Positions 38,260 to 47,975 of a stretch of 64,000 bases of DNA are shown piece by piece (positions within the stretch are counted from its first letter, which is position 1; each line of letters begins with the position of its first letter). Below the pieces are notes generated by a model. It saw only the letters and a list, made by a program, of their open reading frames with translations. It made no database searches and was not told the DNA's origin. The stretch comes from Corinectria fuckeliana (Eukaryota > Ascomycota > Sordariomycetes > Hypocreales > Nectriaceae). Both the position numbers and the translations under genes were made by a program. The DNA lies in assembly GCA_019137255.1 (NCBI GenBank), contig WPDH01000116.1:8306-72305 (forward strand), written 5' to 3'.

Positions 38260-39050
38260 ATATTAGATTATATATATAAGACTAATAGGTATAAGATACT
38301 TCTTTTTAATATTATTAGTATTAATACTTATAAGTAGTCTTTCTATATTATATTTATATTTCTTAGTAGTAAGAAAGAGAAAGATTATATTTAGGCCTTT
38401 AGGTATTTATAAGGCTTATATAAGCTTTAGGGAGTAGTCTTTCTATCTTTTATATTAATAGATTACTATCTTACTTATATAAATATAGTTTTCTCTTCTT
38501 ATTATCTCCTAGAGTTAATATTAATATTATGCTTATAGTATATTAATAAGATAGTTCTAGCTTACTATATATTAGTATTTACTAGAGATAAGCTTAAACC
38601 TAATAGGTTTAAAAAGTAAGAAGAATTTTATATATTATAGTATAAGCTTATAAGCTTAATAACTAAGAATATTTATAATAAGAGGCTTAAGAAGTTTAAA
38701 AGGTAGTCTATTTTTAGCTATATAAAAAAAGTAGGCTATCTTTTTAAGACCTAGCTTAATCTGTATAAAGAGAAGTTTATAAAGGTATAAGTTAACTAAT
38801 ATCTTTATTTTAACTAGTATATTATATTATAAGGTAAAGATATATATTATCTTATTAAATCCCACCTAAAAAGCTCTTAAGTTAACCTTTTTAAGGCCTA
38901 AAAGAGTATTAAGCTTATACTATTAGGCTAGCTTAATAACCTTAAGAGAGCCTAAGCTAGAGATAATATTAGCACACCTTTTTATCTCTCTAGGATACTA
39001 TATAGTTATATTTATAGCTAGGTATTATATATAGCCCTATTAAAAATTAA
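38260..39050 (+). pseudogene. MULE transposase relic
   Basis: Read through stops, the plus strand gives LDYIYKTNRYKILLFNI at about 38262, matching the D.TYKTN(R/K)...L..IVG start of MULE transposase domains. It continues through a FIFLSSKKEKDY segment and LILILCL-stop-YINKIVLAY at about 38535, the family LLCLWH(V/I)NKAVL box with Trp turned to stop and His to Tyr. About 150 codons further on, YLIKSHLKSS corresponds to the H.(K/R)I(K)..LK.S box. The changes are those expected of C-to-T/G-to-A mutation. The remainder (39050-41172), including any zinc-finger tail, is not legible. Confidence 0.75.
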
Positions 39051-41172
39051 GAATTAACAGAGATAACTATTAATATAAGTTCTTATATATATAAGAACCT
39101 TTATAAAGACTCTTAGTCTGTCTTATACCTATCTGCTTTAGCCTCTACTAGAGTAATAAGAACCTTTTTAACTATATCACTTCTATTTGTATTAGTATCT
39201 CTTACACTTAGGAATCCCCTAGCTTATTATTAAGCCTTAAAAGCAGTTTAATTATTTAGTAACTAACTTAATACTACTCTTAATAAGTATATAGTATAAG
39301 CCTTATATATTTAAGCAGGTTAAACAGGTAGTATAGTAAAAGGTACTACTAATATATTTAAGATATTATAAGTAAAGCTATAATATAAGGTCTAAAGTGT
39401 GCTCCCTATAGTATTAGTATCTATTACTAGCTTCTACTTAGACTAATATAACTATATAGATAATAATATATATATCCTCTTACTTTATAACCTGTTTACT
39501 ATCCCTATTATCCCTAGTAGGATCCCTTATAGTATCTAAGACTATAGCTTATATAATAATATATATAATAACACACAGGATAATATAAGTAATACCCCCT
39601 CTAGTAGCCACACTTATGCTTACACTATAAGCTAATAACCTCTATATAATCTTCTAATAATATAAAGTAGTATAAGAGGCTTAGTTTAATATATTACCTT
39701 AAGAAGCCTTTAAGACTAACTAGTAATACTAGAGGGTAATAAAGCTGCCTCTAAGTTACACTAAGGTAGACTATAGCTAGTATCTTAACTTTAAGCAGAT
39801 AGAGAGTTATTATAAGGCAGAAAATAGGATTTAAGACTAGACTAAGAAGAAGATAATAAGTTATCTTAACTAGAATAAGACTAAGAATAACTAGGTTAAA
39901 TAGAATATAAGGATAGAAATAACTAAGAAGCTATTCTTAGTATAGTAAGATATATAATATATCTAGAAGGCAGCTAAGAGGGATATTTAATCACAGGAGA
40001 TATAGTATAGTAATTTAAACCTCTTATACTAATATATATAAGGGTAATTAAAGGTATAATTAAAATATACTATTTAAAAAAGAAAGAAAAAAAGAATCTC
40101 TAAGTATAGCTATTATAATCTAATAGCTTAATTTAATAAAATTATAACTAAGTATATATATAAGGTTAAGTAAATATAAAAGATATATATAAGATAACTA
40201 TAAATATAGTAAAATAATAGAATATTATATTTATTAAACTATATAGTAATATTATTATATTCCCTGCTATATCTACTAAATATATCTATTTAGATTAATA
40301 TTCTAAATATATATACCTAATCTCTTAATTACCTAGATATTTAACAGGTTATAAGTTATTCTTATAACAGCTATTAGCTAGGTTATACCTAGAATTATAA
40401 TATTCCTATTATAGTATATAGTATTAAAAGCTTAAAGCTAATTCTAATTTTATATAAGTATTATATCTAAGTAAGAGTATTAGTATTATAAAAGGTAGTT
40501 AAAATACCTAATATACTACTCTCTAGTAATATAATATCTAAATAGTATTACCTTTATAATAATAGCTTACCCTTAAGAGGTATACTAAGTATCTTAAACT
40601 CTTATAACTACTTAAGAGTTTATAAAGAGCTTAGTAAGAGTGGTTAGATCTGTAGGTAAGATAGTAATAAACCTCTAATACTTAATAGAGAAGAAGGCTA
40701 CTAATATAAGAGGAAGCTAGCTAGGCAGCTATATCTGCTAGTTATTAAGGATAGGCTATAAGATAAATTAGTTATTACTATTAACTACTAAAAGCCCTAC
40801 TAGTATTATAGTACTATTAATATAAATAGAGAAGCCTTAGGTATTACCTTAGGTGTTTTAATACTAGCTTTAGTTATAGTTATATATTTTTATAGTAATA
40901 TATATTATAAGAATAAAGACTTTATTATTAGGGGTAGAGCCTAACTTTATATCTTATATAATATAAGTAAATAACTTATATTACTATAGCTATAATACTA
41001 TAAGAAGAGACTATCTATTTATTATAGTCTTAGTTACTAATATATTATTAATAGATATATATATAATAAATTATCCCTCTGTTTAATTTAATAAAAAAAA
41101 GCTATAATATCTATATGTAAAAGAGGTATTATATATATATATCACACGCACATATATTACACATATTTACAC

Positions 41173-41278
41173 ACATCTTAGTTAATCTTATCATATTACG
41201 GATAATAGTTATTACGGGGGGGGGTGCGCGAGTCACGTGATGTTATTTGCACCGCCGGCGGTGCAGCTATGGCTCCCC
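41173..41278 (-). repeat. Right terminal inverted repeat of the MULE
   Basis: Reverse complement of 37350-37454. Its four substitutions relative to the left copy are all C-to-T/G-to-A; three fall at CpA sites (the RIP context) and one at a CpG. The 18-bp palindrome is at 41248-41265. The repeat also supplies an ATG at 41237 that is in frame with the kinase gene downstream. Confidence 0.9.
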
Positions 41279-41287
41279 CCGCTCACA
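41279..41287. repeat. Target-site duplication, right copy (CCGCTCACA)
   Basis: Identical to 37341-37349 and directly abuts the outer end of the right inverted repeat. Confidence 0.9.
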
Positions 41288-41305
41288 AAGGCTCCTATAA
41301 AGAAC

Positions 41306-42322
41306 ATGGGATTGGCACCCGACATGTATGCCCACCCATCACCTTGGACATCGCGATCAATCAATATGTCGTCGATTAGCTTGTCTCAGCCGCACCTCAA
41401 TGAATCGATACGAGAAGTCGATGAAAGATCCTGGCTAATCTCAAACACCCTTCTTCTTACTCGTTCGTCGTCGCCCCCCCCCGACAAGATTCCAACCGAC
41501 CGAGCATGCTGGAGCGACAGCAATGGGGGACATTTCGCCCTCTCTCCTGCACCTGAGCCTCTTCCAGATTCCAAACCCCTTGCAGAAGACTCATCTTCCA
41601 TTTCGAGAGTCCACGCAGTCGACAACCAGGCGGCTGTTTGGCGGGCAGGCGAAGCCTTCATCAAAGCGCATCACATGGACTATCCCCATGTAACCAGAGA
41701 GCACGTTACTCTACAGTTTCTCAAAGACCAACAGCCCCAGGGTTTTGACTTTCCGAATGTATTCCACCATTTTGAGACTAGCTCACGATACTTCCTCGTC
41801 GTCTCGAGGGTTCCTGGCCAGCTCCTTGATGAGGCTTGGCCCAGCCTGAACGAGACTATGCGCGAGTATTACATCCGCAAGGTGGCAGATATTTGCAATC
41901 GCTTAGCAACATGGAAGGGCGACATCATTAGCGGTGTGGACGGACACCAGCTGTTGGAGCGTTATCTCGTCCAAGGCAACAGCAAGATGGCGGATGCCCT
42001 TTCTCCACAGCAGCTCTTGAAGAACTGTACCGAGATGTCTATGGATGTCTCTACACTTGTCTTCTATCATTGTGACCTTGGCCCTACGAACCTTCTTGTC
42101 AATGCCTCGACAGGCTCGCTGGGCATCATTGATTGGGAGCTTGCTGGCTATGTTCCTGTCGAATGGGTCAGAACGAAGTTTCGACTCTCAGCAGGAATGG
42201 ATTTCAATCATGGGGATGAGGATTCTAAAAGGGACTGGCGCCGCAGAGTCGCCCAGCATCTAGAAAAGATGGGCTATAGTGATGTTGTGGATGCATGGTG
42301 GAAATTTCAGGATAGCATATAG
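41306..42322 (+). CDS. APH/choline-kinase-like phosphotransferase family protein
   Basis: An intronless frame of 338 residues from ATG 41306 (MGLAPDMYAHP...). It belongs to the aminoglycoside phosphotransferase/kinase-like fold (APH, PF01636), common in fungi with mostly unknown small-molecule substrates. FYHCDLGPTNLLV carries the Brenner catalytic loop HxDxxxxN (His255, Asp257, Asn262) and GIIDWELAGY carries the metal-binding Asp276 (DxE). An N-lobe segment VWRAGEAFIKAH around residues 110-121 fits the nucleotide-binding strand with its Lys. The frame also stays open upstream to ATG 41237, but those 23 codons come from the transposon's inverted repeat and the duplicated target, so 41306 is the better start. 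The MULE now separates the gene from its likely promoter; expression would depend on cryptic promoter activity in the element end. The coding sequence is intact. Confidence 0.8.
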   Translation: MGLAPDMYAHPSPWTSRSINMSSISLSQPHLNESIREVDERSWLISNTLLLTRSSSPPPDKIPTDRACWSDSNGGHFALSPAPEPLPDSKPLAEDSSSISRVHAVDNQAAVWRAGEAFIKAHHMDYPHVTREHVTLQFLKDQQPQGFDFPNVFHHFETSSRYFLVVSRVPGQLLDEAWPSLNETMREYYIRKVADICNRLATWKGDIISGVDGHQLLERYLVQGNSKMADALSPQQLLKNCTEMSMDVSTLVFYHCDLGPTNLLVNASTGSLGIIDWELAGYVPVEWVRTKFRLSAGMDFNHGDEDSKRDWRRRVAQHLEKMGYSDVVDAWWKFQDSI

Positions 42323-42754
42323 ATAACGATGTTAGTTTCAACTCCTCTGCTTTAGCAGTGTACTGGATTTATTGAATGTTAATTTATATTGCCTTTCTTT
42401 CGTCCACGTATCTCTATCTTCCCCCCTACCCACTATAGAGGTAAAAATCCAGGCAAAAGAGGATATATAGCTATTACCGGGAAATATCGTGAAACACTAT
42501 CCAGTTGCATTTATGCGATGGGTAACACCAAATATTGCACACGGGGCTTACAGCAGGAAATTCTCAAAGTTAAGACTAATATATTTCGCAGGGAAACTAG
42601 CATATAGCCCATCAAGTAAAAAGCAACGACCTTCCGCAGTCCTATAACACTGAGAGTTGGTGAATCCTTGAACAACTACCAAGTAAGGCCAGAGCTTAAA
42701 GACACTTAGTACACAGGTCCTAGTGTTTCTGAAGTGAACATACTCTTGTCATGG
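42323..42754. other. Convergent intergenic region
   Basis: Region between the convergent 3' ends of the kinase gene and the small cysteine protein gene. AT-moderate with no further supported ORF. Confidence 0.4.
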
Positions 42755-42877
42755 TTACGCAGTCGTTGCGACGCCCTTGCCACAGTTGGTGCAAGTTGAA
42801 GTGCCAGTCATGTTGTGCGTACCACAGTGGCTGCAATTGAGGTGGTTGATTAGCTCGCTTGGGATGGTGGTTGCCAT
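42755..42877 (-). CDS. 40-aa double-CxxC (zinc-ribbon-like) protein
   Basis: A complete short frame (ATG 42877-42875, TAA 42757-42755) encodes 40 residues with two CxxC knuckles, CSHC at 15-18 and CTNC at 32-35, separated by 13 residues (GTHNMTGTSTCTNCGKG). This is the geometry of a minimal zinc ribbon: two beta-hairpin CxxC motifs that together coordinate one zinc ion. The N-terminus (PSELINHLN) is a short helix. The start has a good context (GCAAAATGGC), and the pattern of codons between the Cys pairs argues against chance. It could be a nucleic-acid or protein-interaction mini-domain. It lies convergent to the kinase gene. Too short for most gene finders; function unknown. Confidence 0.6.
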   Translation of the reverse strand: MATTIPSELINHLNCSHCGTHNMTGTSTCTNCGKGVATTA

Positions 42878-43510
42878 TTTGCTGGCTGTGAAACTATTTA
42901 GATTGGTCAGCCATGAAGGCTTAGAGGTGAATAGAGATCCCTTACTAAATGGTATTCAGGGAAAAAAATAAAAAAAATTCAAAGTGATATGACTTGGGAG
43001 GCAGTAAATGCAACGGATCAGGTACTAAGAATGCAGGGGAGGACTGATTGAGCGAGAGGTTCAAGTGGACGGAGCGGGCTTCTTTTAAGCAAACCTGCAC
43101 TCTACCGTTGGGGCATGTGGCCCTCCTCCGCACCTGTTTTTGGGCAAGGAGAATGCGTTGGGGGTGATGAATTGACCAAGCTGCATGCACTGCCTGCACT
43201 GCCTGCACTGCCACTATGCTCGGAGTTGGTTGGTTATGGTCAGTTATGAGTCAATCGACCGGGAGACAGTTGGTGATATGTTTGATGGGAGGGTTAATGA
43301 TTCGCTGTGAGCGAATGCCGATAGCGTAGGCGAGCGCTAACATGCTGGTCGTATTTCCCCTCAGCCATCAACAGGACCCTGACTGGCTAGAGCAGACGAG
43401 GGGGGCCTCTTTTTGCATTTTCCGGCCCCCAAGGCCAAAGGATGACCAAGCGACAGGGGGCAGGCTGCGACAAGACAGCCCTGTGCACCGTACTCACGGT
43501 TTCTCGCATT
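42878..43510. promoter_or_regulatory. 5' flank of the 40-aa gene
   Basis: Normal-composition DNA upstream of the minus-strand start at 42877. It includes an A/T tract (42958-42979), a pyrimidine-rich minus-strand stretch typical of fungal 5' UTRs, and a 9-bp triplicate ACTGCCTGC at 43186-43211. No convincing ORF. Confidence 0.35.
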
Positions 43511-43639
43511 CCAGCCAATTATATAGTGTTAGCATAGTACTAATAGTACTATATGCTAATATATACTAGGATTTTCCTAGGATTTTATAATGCTAGTTAA
43601 AGCTAGTAAACTCTAATAGGCAGCTAGGGAAAAAGCCTA

Positions 43640-43870
43640 CACAGGTTAGTTAACATAAGGGATACAATAGAGAAGTAGAGAGACAAGCAGACAAGTTTGC
43701 TGTGAAGGTTCTAGAGTCTAAGTTTAGTCTGGCAGAGATTATATTATACCTTCTGCTATATAGGAGTCGCTTAGCTGCTATAATAGAGAACTGTGATAAT
43801 TAGGCAAATAGCCTTCTTAAGGAGAAATAAGATAAGAAAACCCTATTATGTTAAAAAGAGGTAATAAGAA
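43640..43870 (+). pseudogene. C-terminal fragment of a BCS1-like AAA ATPase, lightly mutated
   Basis: The plus strand reads ADKFAVKVLESKFSLAEIIL and then a YRSRLAAIIENCDN segment, the end of a BCS1-like AAA protein (family: FSPAEI.S.LL.YR.SP..A..N...W), followed by basic helix and stops. Only the last ~75 codons are present; the left side switches to unrelated AT-rich DNA at about 43.6 kb, so the copy is truncated. It aligns in the protein frame with the heavily RIPed copy ending at 5095 and shows how much less this copy has been mutated. Confidence 0.6.
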
Positions 43871-45228
43871 TTATATAGTTAGAATAAGATAGCACTAGGG
43901 TTTAGAGGAGGCTTATTAGTTCTTACTATATTTAGTCTGCTATTAGGTATTACTATACTTGTTAATATATTCTTTCTATATAAGCAAATATACTTAGGAA
44001 GTATTTATAATTTAGATATGTAAATAGTATAACTAGGCTTACTAAGATGTGCGGGGGTGATACTAACCTTAGGAGACTACAGTGTTTATTAATAGTTAGC
44101 TATAATCTCCTAATCCCTAAGATTAGTAACCTAGAGGGAGTGAAGATATATAGCTATCTTCGTGTTAGTTCTTTTGTTTTATTAATCCCGTGCTGTCTGG
44201 TGTGGTAGAGCTATTTCTCGCTGCGGACGCTTAGGTATCCCGCTGGCTTCGAATGCTCTACTGGGCTCGAAATCATCTCTCACTCAGGGCATATCCCGGC
44301 TAACATCCGCTTATTCACACAATACCCCTCACTATTCTCCGTGTTAGCGCCAGGATTCCCCTACCGTCGCTATCTCAAGTTCCGGATATAATCGCTTCCA
44401 GGCTTGTGAGCTATACAAGCCCACAGTTCTCTAATTACTGAAGGAGCTACGGGGGATATAGGAGTGATATGCGAAGATGGGCTCAAATGGTTCGGTCTAG
44501 TTCGGTCTGCCTCGGTCTGGTTTGTCTGGTTTGTCTGGTTCAGTTCAGTTTCTTGGTGGGCTTACATTGCGTTCGGTTTCGTCTACTTTTAACGGGCTAC
44601 ACGTATCGGCCCCTATACGGTTCTTTCACCAAAATGTTAATAATATTTGGCAGCTAGTTGTCCCCTGCTTGCTCTCACAGTTGTGAATGACGTAGAACTT
44701 CAAACAGTTCCTCGTACACCACAGGCAGGGAAGATCGGTCATCTCCGTTTCGAGGCAGAGACGAGGCTCAATTGTGCACCAAAGCACCCGGTCGGAAAGG
44801 CCAGGATAGGAGAGGATGACGAGCAGATTTAGAGCACGCAGGAATTATGGTAGCTGGTGAATATACAGGCCCCCTTTTCCCAGTTCATAGTGACAGTTTG
44901 CATTCAACTAGCTTATCAGCCCAATCCCATGACGCTGGCAAGGCATTGGCCAAGGCGGCTAGCAAGACCTTTTGGAGGCCGGCACGTGTTGGTGGAGGAG
45001 TACTTAAGGGAGCAACGCCGCCTATCTTTTCAGGACCATAACTTCCCCTTTTCATCAAACAAATACTCTCTATCCTTCCTCCCACTTCCCACAAAGTCGC
45101 GAATAATTATATGAACATGGATCATAATCTCAGCTCAGTGGTAAGGGAAGAACAACTACGTTGATATGGCCCTCTTTAATCCTATTAGCGAGGTCTCATC
45201 CTTGAAATCGGACCAGGGTATCATGCGA
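43871..45228. other. Mixed-composition region, no gene supported
   Basis: Partly RIPed to about 44160, then normal composition. It contains an imperfect (T/C)GGTCTGGTTTG-type repeat at about 44500-44545. Several 60-85-codon frames on both strands overlap and contradict each other, with no recognisable protein. Confidence 0.4.
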
Positions 45229-45474
45229 CGATGATACTACCAAAAACAAAGACAGCAGACTTAGAGAAGTTGAAAAAATTCGTGAATATGAACCATGAAC
45301 TCTTAGTAAGATACTTGGACGTTATGAGGAAGTCTATTACTAATATGGAATTCAGCGAAGCCGTATAGTCCAGCTTACATCTGAATTCCGAGTGGTGTTG
45401 CCTGAAAGAAAAGATGATAACGACGTGGTCACAATTCAAATTCTCATAGAAGGCAACTCAGTAGGAGAGTCATA
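45229..45474 (+). pseudogene. Possible upstream exon of the cysteine-rich pseudogene
   Basis: The plus strand from ATG 45229 reads KTADLEKLKKFVNMN...YLDVMRKSITNMEFSEAV before a TAG. In a shifted frame, TSEFRVVLPERKDDNDVVT and IQILIEGNSVGES follow before TAG at 45472. Both look like natural helical and strand sequence, so this may be a frameshifted N-terminal part of the gene that follows. No consensus intron joining them was found. Confidence 0.3.
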
Positions 45475-45505
45475 GCAAATGGCTATCTAAGGTTCCTCGT
45501 CTCTC

Positions 45506-45892
45506 ATGATGAAGATTTGTCGACGCCTCCGCAATAAAGATGAGTCTGCGAGAAATGCTATCATCTGTCATGCCAGGGGTAAGGAGATGGGATTTCTTTA
45601 GACGTGCGAGCAGTGCTATAAGCGCAATATTCTTCCTGGTGGGTGCAGACAATTCCAGGATAACTTTAACGGCGCTTGCTCTGCCTGCATTCTTCAAGGT
45701 CATCAGAGGTTGTGTAGTGCGAGAGTACCAATTGTCGAGGAGGAGAATTATTATCAGCCCTCAGAAGATTCTAATGGCGAGGACCAGTACCGCACAACCG
45801 ACAAGAAAAGAAAGAGGACATTCCAGAATGTAAATATGGAGAATGGCGAGGTGCGAGGGCAACAAATGAAGAAGCTAAAGTGTAAGAAGTGA
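45506..45892 (+). pseudogene. Cysteine-rich zinc-finger-like protein (DUF3716-like), one nonsense codon
   Basis: A frame from ATG 45506 to TGA 45890-45892 (128 codons before the stop) is interrupted once, by TAG at 45599-45601. A CAG-to-TAG change (CpA to TpA, the RIP signature) would explain it. Directly after lies a six-cysteine cluster: CEQC (34-37), C47, CSAC (58-61), C70, that is Cx2C-x9-C-x10-C-x2-C-x8-C, with NGACSACILQGHQRLCS. It resembles the DUF3716-type fungal domain (C..C....G.C......GAC.NC......CS). The tail is acidic (VEEEN...SEDSNGED) and then basic (KKRKR), suggesting a nuclear protein. A short intron ending at this TAG is an alternative, but no matching donor is evident. Such proteins are abundant and variable in fungi; function unknown. 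Confidence 0.55.
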
Positions 45893-46229
45893 CGGCGCGA
45901 GCACATACTTAGGGTCGATGGGTGCTTAGCTTGGTGGTGATTCGACTGCTATCTAGATCTGATAGTCTGGCATCAGGTTTGATGCCTTCATATATACTGG
46001 TATTGTGGGAAGGAGGTTGTCTGATAGTTACCATAACCGCGATATGGTCTGGCTCGAGGATGGAATGCAAGCACCGCCCAGAGGCGCCTACGTTGGTGAT
46101 TCTCATCATGGATACCAACGTCGTTGTGCCGTCGCCCAGGGGGCCCTCGCAAGATAGGCAGACTACTTGCTCAATACCGTCAAAGTTCATTGGTCTTCCT
46201 CCTGCCCGAGTTGGTCCACCAGTCCCCCA
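45893..46229. other. Intergenic island segment
   Basis: Normal-composition DNA between the cysteine-rich pseudogene and the CT-rich leader downstream. Overlapping frames on both strands are present without recognisable features. Confidence 0.35.
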
Positions 46230-46690
46230 GCCGTCTGGAGTACTTAAACCCATTCCTTCCCCCTCTCCCCCTCTTCTCCTTTCTCGTCCTCACCCATCAA
46301 TCCTCGCTCGTCTCGACCTTGCCCAACCATCTTGCCGCCCGAACAGCCCGCCACCCGACCAAGCGACCCTCGACAAGCAACGATCGACCACCAGTCACCT
46401 TAGCCAGCGATATCACCCCCGCTATGGCCTCTGAACGCCAGGTACACACCTATTGTGACTTGAAGAGCCTGGTACTGATAGTCTCAGCTTGACTATGTCG
46501 ACCTTAAAGGCGGATGGCTTTAAGTCCTTATCGAAAACGACCAGCTCTGACCTTATATTACCACTAACATCTAAGCTAATGCGTCAGTCTTTCCGCCTTG
46601 ACGTCTCACCTGCTTTCACTTTTCTAACGACCTCCTGGGAAAGCTCGCTAAGCGTGCTAACGCTATTAACACCTTTCTCGCATACCTAAG
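46230..46690 (+). pseudogene. Decayed promoter, leader and first exons of an unidentified gene
   Basis: Pyrimidine-rich DNA at 46255-46330, then an ACC/GACC-rich leader and ATG 46424 (MASERQ). After MASERQ a GTACAC...CTCAG intron-like segment (46442-46489) could be removed, continuing as LDYVDLKGGWL before a TAA. More in-frame TAA/TGA codons follow, then the readable LLGKLAKRANAINTFLAYLRG just before the AT-rich block. The layout (CT-rich promoter, purine-poor leader, short first exon) is typical of a highly expressed fungal gene. The rest is lost in RIP DNA. It could also be the 5' end of a retroelement. Confidence 0.3.
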
Positions 46691-47731
46691 AGGCTAACTT
46701 ACACTTACACCCTGTACTAACTATTATAAGAGCTATAATTATAATAGTAGTATAATACCCTTCTTAGATTATATTTTTCTCTCTACCTACTAGGGCTTTA
46801 CTTATACCTCTTATATTATATACTATTATACTATAACCTTTTATAAATATTTAATAGTTACTCTTACTATATCTTAGTTACACTCTTAAAATCTATTTTA
46901 ACTTAACTAACTTTCTTTATAAACCTTTTTTACCCTCTTTCCGCTCTTATATTATTACTATATTATATATAATAAGCAGGCTAAGTAAAATAGAGGATAT
47001 TAAGATTATAAACTATCCCTCTCTTCTTCTTAAGGAAAATTTTTTACTATAAAACCTATTCTTACTATAAGCTAAGCCTAGTATAAAAACAACCTGTAAT
47101 TAATTTAAAGATCTTATTATTAAGACTAAATATAAACTTAAAGTAATTATCCTAAGAGCTACTTTTCTCTTAGTTTAAAGAATAGTAGTAATCTTAGCTA
47201 ATATTACTATAAGCTATACTTAATATATAAGTAGTAAGATCCTAATCTTACTATCTCTTACAGAAATAATTATAACTACTATTAAAAAAGTAGTATTAGC
47301 TACCTTTTAGAAAATACCTATTAAGGTCTTAACCTAGGCTTAAGTTACTTATAATAAGAGGATGCTTTTATTCTTAATAGTATTACTATTAAAGGTAATC
47401 CCCTCTTATCTTAGTAGGAAGATTATTATTAGGTTGCTTAGTATAGCTCCTAATATTATATCTTATATACTATTAGATATTATAATAATTATTAATTATA
47501 CCCTCCTAAAAGGTTACTTTTTACTTATAGTAGTCTTATATTACCTTTTTAGTAGAGATATTATAGTCCTTTTTTATAGACTAATTATAAATCTCTTAAA
47601 GGATAATACTTAGATTCTTACTATTTTTAGTATAAGTATATATTAGGTCTTAAAATAGTTTATAATAGTTACTAAGAGAGTTTTAACTAGCTATATAAGA
47701 GGCTTACTTAAGAACCTTATAGTAGATATCT

Positions 47732-47733
47732 NN
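47732..47733. other. Two undetermined bases (assembly ambiguity)
   Basis: The sequence reads NN at these positions, the only undetermined bases in the window. Confidence 0.99.
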
Positions 47734-47827
47734 AATAGATATAAATAAACTTTATAACTAAGATATAATTATAGCTATAAAAGTTTATTAGACTAAGCTC
47801 TATTTAAAAAAGATTTAACTTAGATAG

Positions 47828-47975
47828 TACTTTAAGTGTTTTTACTTTAAATATATTATATAGTACTATTAGGAATAAGCTAAGTATAGCTACTATAAAA
47901 GAGCTTATTATATAAGAGATATAGTATACCCTGCTTTTACTAGTAAGATCCTTTTAGTATATTATAACTATAATA
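47828..47975 (+). mobile_element. Possible LINE-type gag zinc knuckles, RIPed
   Basis: In one plus-strand frame YFKCFYFKYII-stop-YY and then YSYYKRAYYIRDI have the spacing of two CCHC knuckles if Cys (TGY) became Tyr (TAY) and His (CAY) became Tyr (TAY) by C-to-T/G-to-A change. One original Cys remains. Paired knuckles of this kind close the ORF1 protein of fungal Tad-type LINEs. No reverse transcriptase of that class was recognised nearby. Confidence 0.35.

Larger units (their letters stand above)
37350..41278 (+). mobile_element. Hop-like Mutator (MULE) transposon, RIP-inactivated
   Basis: A 3.93-kb element with ~105-bp terminal inverted repeats beginning GGGGAGCCATAGC and flanked by a perfect 9-bp target duplication. 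Nine-bp duplications, long inverted repeats and a MULE transposase relic inside (about 38260-39050, plus strand) define the Mutator superfamily. As recalled, the fungal MULE Hop of Fusarium oxysporum has similar architecture (about 100-bp inverted repeats, 9-bp duplications, roughly 3.3 kb). The interior (37455-41172) is severely RIP-mutated whereas both inverted repeats are nearly intact. The element lies between a probable promoter and the coding sequence of the APH-like gene that follows. Confidence 0.9.

Noticed and set aside
41237..41305. Kinase start at ATG 41237
   Set aside because: These codons are the transposon's inverted repeat plus target duplication, so they cannot be the ancestral N-terminus.
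44240..44290. GCTTCGAATGCTC segment resembling a tRNA T-arm
   Set aside because: No acceptor stem, D-arm or anticodon arm could be folded around it.
47362..47613. 83-codon plus-strand ORF resembling a membrane protein
   Set aside because: Ile/Leu/Tyr richness follows from RIP composition, and flanking sequence in the same frame is full of stops.
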